Below, piece by piece: positions 53,465 through 64,000 of a DNA stretch of 64,000 nucleotides. Each line of letters starts with the position of its first letter. Position 1 is the stretch's first letter. The notes beneath the pieces were generated by a model. The model did no database searches. It was not told the origin of the DNA and saw only the letters and a list, made by a program, of their open reading frames with translations. Source of the DNA: Auanema rhodensis (lineage: Eukaryota; Nematoda; Chromadorea; Rhabditida; Rhabditidae); contig CAXKVF010000095.1 of the NCBI GenBank assembly GCA_964057225.1, positions 59,001-123,000 of the forward strand. Direction: 5' to 3'. Position numbers and translations under genes: made by a program.

Positions 53465-56400
53465 ATTTAATTAGCATAAATTAAAGTTCACGTAAATTTC
53501 AAAGTCATGGTTACCATGAACCAATATCAATAAAAATTTGTTTTTAGACTAATATGGACATGGGGAATCTAATTTTGAAAACTGCATCTCTTTATCTTTC
53601 ACGTGAAGCGAGTTACATACCAAGTGCACATCACGTGTACATTTAATTAGCATAAATTAAAGTTCACGTAAATTTCAAAGTCATGGTTACCATGAACCAA
53701 TATCAATAAAAATTTGTTTTTAGACTAATATGGACATGGGGAATCTAATTTTGAGAACCGCATCTCTTTATCTTTCACGTGAAGCGAGTTACATACCAAG
53801 TGCACATCACGTGTACATTTAATTAGCATAAATTTAAGTTCCCGTAAATTTCAAAGTCATGGTTACCATGAACCAATATCAATAAAAATTTGTTTTTAGA
53901 CTAATATGGACATGGGGAATCTAATTTTGAAAACCGCATCTCTTTATCTTTCACGTGAAGCGAGTTACATACCAAGTGCACATCACGTGTACATTTAATT
54001 AGCATAAATAAAAGTTCACGTAAATTTCAAAGTCATGGTTACCATGAACCAATATCAATAAAAATTTGTTTTTAGACTAATATGGACATGGGGAATCTAA
54101 TTTTGAGAACCGCATCTCTTTATCTTTCAAGTGAAGCGAGTTACATACCAAGTTCACATCACGTGTACATTTAATTAGCATAAATTAAAGTTCACGTAAA
54201 TTTCAAAGTCATGGTTACCATGAAGCAATATCAATAAAAATTTGTTTTTAGACTAATATGGACATGGGGAATCTAATTTTGAAAACCGCATCTCTTTATC
54301 TTTCACGTGAAGCGAGTTACATACCAAGTGCACATCACGTGTACATTTAATTAGCATAAATAAAAGTTCACGTAAATTTCAAAGTCATGGTTACCATGAA
54401 CCAATATCAATAAAAATTTGTTTTTAGACTAATATGGACATGGGGAATCTAATTTTGAAAACCGCATCTCTTTATCTTTCACGTGAAGCGAGTTACATAC
54501 CAAGTGCACATCACGTGTACATTTAATTAGCATAAATTAAAGTTCACGTAAATTTCAAAGTCATGGTTACCATGAACCAATATCAATAAAAATTTGTTTT
54601 TAGACTAATATGGACATGGGGAATCTAATTTTGAAAACCGCATCTCTTTATCTTTCACGTGAAGCGAGTTACATACCAAGTGCACATCACGTGTACATTT
54701 AATTAGCATAAATTAAAGTTCACGTAAATTTCAAAGTCATGGTTACCATGAACCAATATCAATAAAAATTTGTTTTTAGACTAATATGGACATGGGGAAT
54801 CTAATTTTGAAAACCGCATCTCTTTATCTTTCACGTGAAGCGAGTTACATACCAAGTGCACATCACGTGTACATTTAATTAGCATAAATTAAAGTTCACG
54901 TAAATTTCAAAGTCATGGTTACCATGAACCAATATCAATAAAAATTTGTTTTTAGACTAATATGGACATGGGGAATCTAATTTTGAAAACCGCATCTCTT
55001 TATCTTTCACGTGAAGCGAGTTACATACCAAGTGCACATCACGTGTACATTTAATTAGCATAAATTAAAGTTCACGTAAATTTCAAAGTCATGGTTACCA
55101 TGAACCAATATCAATAAAAATTTGTTTTTAGACTAATATGGACATGGGGAATCTAATTTTGAAAACCGCATTTCTTTATCTTTCACGTGAAGCGAGTTAC
55201 ATACCAAGTGCACATCACGTGTACATTTAATTAGCATAAATAAAAGTTCACGTAAATTTCAAAGTCATGGTTACCATGAACCAATATCAATAAAAATTTG
55301 TTTTTAGACTAATATGGACATGGGGAATCTAATTTTGAGAACCGCATCTCTTTATCTTTCAAGTGAAGCGAGTTACATACCAAGTTCACATCACGTGTAC
55401 ATTTAATTAGCATAAATTAAAGTTCACGTAAATTTCAAAGTCATGGTTACCATGAAGCAATATCAATAAAAATTTGTTTTTAGACTAATATGGACATGGG
55501 GAATCTAATTTTGAAAACCGCATCTCTTTATCTTTCACGTGAAGCGAGTTACATACCAAGTGCACATCACGTGTACATTTAATTAGCATAAATAAAAGTT
55601 CACGTAAATTTCAAAGTCATGGTTACCATGCACCAATATCAATAAAAATTTGTTTTTAGACTAATATGGACATGGGGAATCTAATTTTGAAAACCGCATC
55701 TCTTTATCTTTCACGTGAAGCGAGTTACATACCAAGTGCACATCACGTGTACATTTAATTAGCATAAATTAAAGTTCACGTAAATTTCAAAGTCATGGTT
55801 ACCATGAACCAATATCAATAAAAATTTGTTTTTAGACTAATATGGACATGGGGAATCTAATTTTGAAAACCGCATCTCTTTATCTTTCACGTGAAGCGAG
55901 TTACATACCAAGTGCACATCACGTGTACATTTAATTAGCATAAATTAAAGTTCACGTAAATTTCAAAGTCATGGTTACCATGAACCAATATCAATAAAAA
56001 TTTGTTTTTAGACTAATATGGACATGGGGAATCTAATTTTGAAAACCGCATCTCTTTATCTTTCACGTGAAGCGAGTTACATACCAAGTGCACATCACGT
56101 GTACATTTAATTAGCATAAATTAAAGTTCACGTAAATTTCAAAGTCATGGTTACCATGAACCAATATCAATAAAAATTTGTTTTTAGACTAATATGGACA
56201 TGGGGAATCTAATTTTAAAAACCGCATCTCTTTATCTTTCAAGTGAAGCGAGTTACATACCAAGTTCACATCACGTGTACATTTAATTAGCATAAATTAA
56301 AGTTCACGTAAATTTCAAAGTCATGGTTACCATGAAGCAATATCAATAAAAATTTGTTTTTAGACTAATATGGACATGGGGAATCTAATTTTGAAAACCG

Positions 56401-59400
56401 CATCTCTTTATCTTTCACGTGAAGCGAGTTACATACCAAGTGCACATCACGTGTACATTTAATTAGCATAAATAAAAGTTCACGTAAATTTCAAAGTCAT
56501 GGTTACCATGAACCAATATCAATAAAAATTTGTTTTTAGACTAATATGGACATGGGGAATCTAATTTTGAGAACCGCATCTCTTTATCTTTCAAGTGAAG
56601 CGAGTTACATACCAAGTTCACATCACGTGTACATTTAATTAGCATAAATTAAAGTTCACGTAAATTTCAAAGTCATGGTTACCATGAAGCAATATCAATA
56701 AAAATTTGTTTTTAGACTAATATGGACATGGGGAATCTAATTTTGAAAACCGCATCTCTTTATCTTTCACGTGAAGCGAGTTACATACCAAGTGCACATC
56801 ACGTGTACATTTAATTAGCATAAATAAAAGTTCACGTAAATTTCAAAGTCATGGTTACCATGCACCAATATCAATAAAAATTTGTTTTTAGACTAATATG
56901 GACATGGGGAATCTAATTTTGAAAACCGCATCTCTTTATCTTTCACGTGAAGCGAGTTACATACCAAGTGCACATCACGTGTACATTTAATTAGCATAAA
57001 TTAAAGTTCACGTAAATTTCAAAGTCATGGTTACCATGAACCAATATCAATAAAAATTTGTTTTTAGACTAATATGGACATGGGGAATCTAATTTTGAAA
57101 ACCGCATCTCTTTATCTTTCACGTGAAGCGAGTTACATACCAAGTGCACATCACGTGTACATTTAATTAGCATAAATTAAAGTTCACGTAAATTTCAAAG
57201 TCATGGTTACCATGAACCAATATCAATAAAAATTTGTTTTTAGACTAATATGGACATGGGGAATCTAATTTTGAAAACCGCATCTCTTTATCTTTCACGT
57301 GAAGCGAGTTACATACCAAGTGCACATCACGTGTACATTTAATTAGCATAAATTAAAGTTCACGTAAATTTCAAAGTCATGGTTACCATGAACCAATATC
57401 AATAAAAATTTGTTTTTAGACTAATATGGACATGGGGAATCTAATTTTGAAAACCGCATTTCTTTATCTTTCACGTGAAGCGAGTTACATACCAAGTGCA
57501 CATCACGTGTACATTTAATTAGCATAAATTAAAGTTCACGTAAATTTCAAAGTCATGGTTACCATGCACCAATATCAATAAAAATTTGTTTTTAGACTAA
57601 TATGGACATGGGGAATCTAATTTTGAAAACCGCATCTCTTTATCTTTCACGTGAAGCGAGTTACATACCAAGTGCACATCACGTGTACATTTAATTAGCA
57701 TAAATTAAAGTTCACGTAAATTTCAAAGTCATGGTTACCATGAACCAATATCAATAAAAATTTGTTTTTAGACTAATATGGACATGGGGAATCTAATTTT
57801 GAAAACCGCATTTCTTTATCTTTCACGTGAAGCGAGTTACATACCAAGTGCACATCACGTGTACATTTAATTAGCATAAATTAAAGTTCACGTAAATTTC
57901 AAAGTCATGGTTACCATGCACCAATATCAATAAAAATTTGTTTTTAGACTAAAATGGACATGGGGAATCTAATTTTGAAAACCGCATCTCTTTATCTTTC
58001 ACGTGAAGCGAGTTACATACCAAGTGCACATCACGTGTACATTTAATTAGCATAAATTAAAGTTCACGTAAACTTCAAAGTCATGGTTACCATGAAGCAA
58101 TATCAATAAAAATTTGTTTTTAGACTAATATGGACATGGGGAATCTAATTTTGAAAACCGCATTTCTTTATCTTTCACGTGAAGCGAGTTACATACCAAG
58201 TGCACATCACGTGTACATTTAATTAGCATAAATTAAAGTTCACGTAAATTTCAAAGTCATGGTTACCATGCACCAATATCAATAAAAATTTGTTTTTAGA
58301 CTAAAATGGACATGGGGAATCTAATTTTGAAAACCGCATCTCTTTATCTTTCACGTGAAGCGAGTTACATACCAAGTGCACATCACGTGTACATTTAATT
58401 AGCATAAATTAAAGTTCACGTAAACTTCAAAGTCATGGTTACCATGAAGCAATATCAATAAAAATTTGTTTTTAGACTAATATGGACATGGGGAATCTAA
58501 TTTTGAAAACCGCATCTCTTTATCTTTCACGTGAAGCGAGTTACATACCAAGTGCACATCACGTGTACATTTAATTAGCATAAATTAAAGTTCACGTAAA
58601 TTTCAAAGTCATGGTTACCATGAACCAATATCAATAAAAATTTGTTTTTAGACTAATATGGACATGGGGAATCTAATTTTGAAAACCTCATCTCTTTATC
58701 TTTCACGTGAAGCGAGTTACATACCAAGTGCACATCACGTGTACATTTAATTAGCATAAATTAAAGTTCACGTAAATTTCAAAGTCATGGTTACCATGAA
58801 CCAATATCAATAAAAATTTGTTTTTAGACTAATATGGACATGGGGAATCTAATTTTGAGAACCGCATCTCTTTATCTTTCACGTGAAGCGAGTTACATAC
58901 CAAGTGCACATCACGTGTACATTTAATTAGCATAAATTTAAGTTCCCGTAAATTTCAAAGTCATGGTTACCATGAACCAATATCAATAAAAATTTGTTTT
59001 TAGACTAATATGGACATGGGGAATCTAATTTTGAAAACCGCATCTCTTTATCTTTCACGTGAAGCGAGTTACATACCAAGTGCACATCACGTGTACATTT
59101 AATTAGCATAAATAAAAGTTCACGTAAATTTCAAAGTCATGGTTACCATGAACCAATATCAATAAAAATTTGTTTTTAGACTAATATGGACATGGGGAAT
59201 CTAATTTTGAGAACCGCATCTCTTTATCTTTCAAGTGAAGCGAGTTACATACCAAGTTCACATCACGTGTACATTTAATTAGCATAAATTAAAGTTCACG
59301 TAAATTTCAAAGTCATGGTTACCATGAAGCAATATCAATAAAAATTTGTTTTTAGACTAATATGGACATGGGGAATCTAATTTTGAAAACCGCATCTCTT

Positions 59401-62400
59401 TATCTTTCACGTGAAGCGAGTTACATACCAAGTGCACATCACGTGTACATTTAATTAGCATGAATAAAAGTTCACGTAAATTTCAAAGTCATGGTTACCA
59501 TGCACCAATATCAATAAAAATTTGTTTTTAGACTAATATGGACATGGGGAATCTAATTTTGAAAACCGCATCTCTTTATCTTTCACGTGAAGCGAGTTAC
59601 ATACCAAGTGCACATCACGTGTACATTTAATTAGCATAAATTAAAGTTCACGTAAATTTCAAAGTCATGGTTACCATGAACCAATATCAATAAAAATTTG
59701 TTTTTAGACTAATATGGACATGGGGAATCTAATTTTGAAAACCGCATCTCTTTATCTTTCACGTGAAGCGAGTTACATACCAAGTGCACATCACGTGTAC
59801 ATTTAATTAGCATAAATTAAAGTTCACGTAAATTTCAAAGTCATGGTTACCATGAACCAATATCAATAAAAATTTGTTTTTAGACTAATATGGACATGGG
59901 GAATCTAATTTTGAGAACCGCATCTCTTTATCTTTCACGTGAAGCGAGTTACATACCAAGTGCACATCACGTGTACATTTAATTAGCATAAATTTAAGTT
60001 CCCGTAAATTTCAAAGTCATGGTTACCATGAACCAATATCAATAAAAATTTGTTTTTAGACTAATATGGACATGGGGAATCTAATTTTGAAAACCGCATC
60101 TCTTTATCTTTCACGTGAAGCGAGTTACATACCAAGTGCACATCACGTGTACATTTAATTAGCATAAATAAAAGTTCACGTAAATTTCAAAGTCATGGTT
60201 ACCATGAACCAATATCAATAAAAATTTGTTTTTAGACTAATATGGACATGGGGAATCTAATTTTGAGAACCGCATCTCTTTATCTTTCAAGTGAAGCGAG
60301 TTACATACCAAGTTCACATCACGTGTACATTTAATTAGCATAAATTAAAGTTCACGTAAATTTCAAAGTCATGGTTACCATGAAGCAATATCAATAAAAA
60401 TTTGTTTTTAGACTAATATGGACATGGGGAATCTAATTTTGAAAACCGCATCTCTTTATCTTTCACGTGAAGCGAGTTACATACCAAGTGCACATCACGT
60501 GTACATTTAATTAGCATAAATAAAAGTTCACGTAAATTTCAAAGTCATGGTTACCATGCACCAATATCAATAAAAATTTGTTTTTAGACTAATATGGACA
60601 TGGGGAATCTAATTTTGAAAACCGCATCTCTTTATCTTTCACGTGAAGCGAGTTACATACCAAGTGCACATCACGTGTACATTTAATTAGCATAAATTAA
60701 AGTTCACGTAAATTTCAAAGTCATGGTTACCATGAACCAATATCAATAAAAATTTGTTTTTAGACTAATATGGACATGGGGAATCTAATTTTGAAAACCG
60801 CATCTCTTTATCTTTCACGTGAAGCGAGTTACATACCAAGTGCACATCAGGTGTACATTTAATTAGCATAAATTAAAGTTCACGTAAATTTCAAAGTCAT
60901 GGTTACCATGAACCAATATCAATAAAAATTTGTTTTTAGACTAATATGGACATGGGGAATCTAATTTTGAAAACCGCATCTCTTTATCTTTCACGTGAAG
61001 CGAGTTACATACCAAGTGCACATCACGTGTACATTTAATTAGCATAAATTAAAGTTCACGTAAATTTCAAAGTCATGGTTACCATGAACCAATATCAATA
61101 AAAATTTGTTTTTAGACTAATATGGACATGGGGAATCTAATTTTGAAAACCGCATTTCTTTATCTTTCACGTGAAGCGAGTTACATACCAAGTGCACATC
61201 ACGTGTACATTTAATTAGCATAAATTAAAGTTCACGTAAATTTCAAAGTCATGGTTACCATGCACCAATATCAATAAAAATTTGTTTTTAGACTAATATG
61301 GACATGGGGAATCTAATTTTGAAAACCGCATCTCTTTATCTTTCACGTGAAGCGAGTTACATACCAAGTGCACATCACGTGTACATTTAATTAGCATAAA
61401 TTAAAGTTCACGTAAATTTCAAAGTCATGGTTACCATGAACCAATATCAATAAAAATTTGTTTTTAGACTAATATGGACATGGGGAATCTAATTTTGAAA
61501 ACCGCATTTCTTTATCTTTCACGTGAAGCGAGTTACATACCAAGTGCACATCACGTGTACATTTAATTAGCATAAATTAAAGTTCACGTAAATTTCAAAG
61601 TCATGGTTACCATGCACCAATATCAATAAAAATTTGTTTTTAGACTAAAATGGACATGGGGAATCTAATTTTGAAAACCGCATCTCTTTATCTTTCACGT
61701 GAAGCGAGTTACATACCAAGTGCACATCACGTGTACATTTAATTAGCATAAATTAAAGTTCACGTAAACTTCAAAGTCATGGTTACCATGAAGCAATATC
61801 AATAAAAATTTGTTTTTAGACTAATATGGACATGGGGAATCTAATTTTGAAAACCGCATTTCTTTATCTTTCACGTGAAGCGAGTTACATACCAAGTGCA
61901 CATCACGTGTACATTTAATTAGCATAAATTAAAGTTCACGTAAATTTCAAAGTCATGGTTACCATGCACCAATATCAATAAAAATTTGTTTTTAGACTAA
62001 AATGGACATGGGGAATCTAATTTTGAAAACCGCATCTCTTTATCTTTCACGTGAAGCGAGTTACATACCAAGTGCACATCACGTGTACATTTAATTAGCA
62101 TAAATTAAAGTTCACGTAAACTTCAAAGTCATGGTTACCATGAAGCAATATCAATAAAAATTTGTTTTTAGACTAATATGGACATGGGGAATCTAATTTT
62201 GAAAACCGCATCTCTTTATCTTTCACGTGAAGCGAGTTACATACCAAGTGCACATCACGTGTACATTTAATTAGCATAAATTAAAGTTCACGTAAATTTC
62301 AAAGTCATGGTTACCATGAACCAATATCAATAAAAATTTGTTTTTAGACTAATATGGACATGGGGAATCTAATTTTGAAAACCGCATCTCTTTATCTTTC

Positions 62401-64000
62401 ACGTGAAGCGAGTTACATACCAAGTGCACATCACGTGTACATTTAATTAGCATAAATTAAAGTTCACGTAAATTTCAAAGTCATGGTTACCATGAACCAA
62501 TATCAATAAAAATTTGTTTTTAGACTAATATGGACATGGGGAATCTAATTTTGAGAACCGCATCTCTTTATCTTTCACGTGAAGCGAGTTACATACCAAG
62601 TGCACATCACGTGTACATTTAATTAGCATAAATTTAAGTTCCCGTAAATTTCAAAGTCATGGTTACCATGAACCAATATCAATAAAAATTTGTTTTTAGA
62701 CTAATATGGACATGGGGAATCTAATTTTGAAAACCGCATCTCTTTATCTTTCACGTGAAGCGAGTTACATACCAAGTGCACATCACGTGTACATTTAATT
62801 AGCATAAATAAAAGTTCACGTAAATTTCAAAGTCATGGTTACCATGAACCAATATCAATAAAAATTTGTTTTTAGACTAATATGGACATGGGGAATCTAA
62901 TTTTGAGAACCGCATCTCTTTATCTTTCAAGTGAAGCGAGTTACATACCAAGTTCACATCACGTGTACATTTAATTAGCATAAATTAAAGTTCACGTAAA
63001 TTTCAAAGTCATGGTTACCATGAAGCAATATCAATAAAAATTTGTTTTTAGACTAATATGGACATGGGGAATCTAATTTTGAAAACCGCATCTCTTTATC
63101 TTTCACGTGAAGCGAGTTACATACCAAGTGCACATCACGTGTACATTTAATTAGCATAAATTAAAGTTCACGTAAATTTCAAAGTCATGGTTACCATGAA
63201 CCAATATCAATAAAAATTTGTTTTTAGACTAATATGGACATGGGGAATCTAATTTTGAGAACCGCATCTCTTTATCTTTCACGTGAAGCGAGTTACATAC
63301 CAAGTGCACATCACGTGTACATTTAATTAGCATAAATTTAAGTTCCCGTAAATTTCAAAGTCATGGTTACCATGAACCAATATCAATAAAAATTTGTTTT
63401 TAGACTAATATGGACATGGGGAATCTAATTTTGAAAACCGCATCTCTTTATCTTTCACGTGAAGCGAGTTACATACCAAGTGCACATCACGTGTACATTT
63501 AATTAGCATAAATAAAAGTTCACGTAAATTTCAAAGTCATGGTTACCATGAACCAATATCAATAAAAATTTGTTTTTAGACTAATATGGACATGGGGAAT
63601 CTAATTTTGAGAACCGCATCTCTTTATCTTTCAAGTGAAGCGAGTTACATACCAAGTTCACATCACGTGTACATTTAATTAGCATAAATTAAAGTTCACG
63701 TAAATTTCAAAGTCATGGTTACCATGAAGCAATATCAATAAAAATTTGTTTTTAGACTAATATGGACATGGGGAATCTAATTTTGAAAACCGCATCTCTT
63801 TATCTTTCACGTGAAGCGAGTTACATACCAAGTGCACATCACGTGTACATTTAATTAGCATAAATTAAAGTTCACGTAAATTTCAAAGTCATGGTTACCA
63901 TGAACCAATATCAATAAAAATTTGTTTTTAGACTAATATGGACATGGGGAATCTAATTTTGAAAACCGCATTTCTTTATCTTTCACGTGAAGCGAGTTAC
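53465..64000 (+). repeat. Rearranged 15-mer HOR copies, running off the right edge
   Basis: Successive HOR copies start at 53465, 58569 and 62265 but are 29 and 21 monomers long instead of 15, because inner blocks are duplicated. The 'ataaataaaag/gagaacc/caagtg' monomer and its aag partner recur at 53993, 55225, 56457, 59097, 60153, 62793 and 63497. The tail (aac 'gcattt' to aag 'aaactt') is intact at 57337-58568 and 61033-62264. A 6-monomer unit (1056 bp) repeats at 58921 and 59977, and a 4-monomer step (704 bp) at 62617 and 63321. The final monomer (63849-64000) is cut at 152 bp by the window edge. Confidence 0.9.

Larger units (their letters stand above)
1..64000 (+). repeat. 176-bp satellite array, 364 monomers, whole window
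   Basis: The entire window is a head-to-tail tandem array of one 176-bp monomer of about 32% G+C, all in the same orientation. Copies differ mostly by a few single-base substitutions. The start motif 'atttaattag' recurs at 1, 177, 353 and so on to 5281, at 5470+176k up to 50702, and at 50825+176k up to 63849. That makes 363 monomers and a 152-bp partial one. No unique flank, transposon, inversion or gene interrupts it, and neither array edge is present. The size (about one nucleosome), AT-richness, near-identity and multi-monomer HORs are features of centromeric or other heterochromatic satellites in plants and animals. The centromere assignment is inference; the family and species are not recognised. 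Confidence 0.98.

Noticed and set aside
1-64000. CRISPR array
   Set aside because: The direct repeats have no unique spacers. The full 176-bp unit is repeated, it is far longer than CRISPR repeats, and no cas-like gene is present.
1-64000. Known Arabidopsis-type 178-bp centromere repeat or human alpha satellite
   Set aside because: The length is similar, but the sequence does not read as either family to me, so no family name is given. A database search with the consensus would decide.
1-64000. Assembly artefact from repeating one read segment
   Set aside because: The copies carry many distinct variants with an ordered nested history and two unique indels, which a simple looped assembly would not produce. 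Local copy-number errors remain possible.
1-64000. Embedded transposon, tRNA or rRNA gene, or telomeric repeat
   Set aside because: The monomer register is unbroken except for the 13-bp gain and 53-bp loss, so there is no room for an insertion. No (TTAGGG)n, (TTTAGGG)n or structured RNA gene motif was seen.

Overview
The whole window is one uninterrupted array of a single satellite DNA. The monomer is 176 bp, about 32% G+C, and every copy lies head to tail in the same orientation. Stepping the monomer start (taken as the A of 'atttaattag') through the sequence gives 363 monomers plus a 152-bp partial copy at the right edge. The register is start = 1+176k up to base 5280. It moves by +13 after a 13-bp tandem duplication in the monomer at 5281-5469, and by -53 after a 53-bp deletion in the monomer at 50702-50824. 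I found no other net length change. There is no unique sequence, transposon, inversion, telomeric repeat, RNA gene or credible protein-coding gene, and the array runs off both ends.

This points to a eukaryotic chromosome, most likely centromeric or another constitutive heterochromatin block, from a long-read assembly. A nucleosome-sized AT-rich monomer, near-identical copies and nested higher-order repeats (HORs) are typical of plant and animal centromeric satellites. I do not recognise the monomer as a named family; in particular it does not read as the Arabidopsis 178-bp repeat, so the species is left open.

Layout. Monomers fall into three main haplotypes set by monomer positions 55-57: 'aac', 'aag' or 'cac'. 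Rarer private variants let the duplication history be followed. 1-3520: mixed order. 3521-5280: two copies of a 5-monomer (880-bp) unit. 5281-5469: the 189-bp monomer. 5470-19901: mosaic with repeats at 11-, 20-, 22- and 33-monomer spacing. 19902-25885: a 16-monomer (2816-bp) HOR. 25886-28349: mosaic with the most divergent monomers. 28350-32397: block rich in a 'taatgttg' variant, with a 7-monomer (1232-bp) HOR. 32398-33981: a degenerate forerunner of the next unit. 33982-37853: two copies of an 11-monomer (1936-bp) HOR. 37854-42077: mosaic with a 5-monomer spacing. 42078-50701: a 14-monomer (2464-bp) spacing and a local dimer run. 50702-50824: the 123-bp monomer. 50825-64000: a 15-monomer (2640-bp) HOR, one full copy followed by rearranged copies.

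Within the monomer the notable signals are three CACGT motifs spaced 32 and 33 bp (near three helical turns), two of them full CACGTG palindromes; a 17-bp site matching 7 of 9 core positions of the mammalian CENP-B box; an octamer fitting the budding-yeast CDEI consensus; and three dyads that could form hairpins or cruciforms. These are motif matches read by eye. Whether any protein uses them here is inference.
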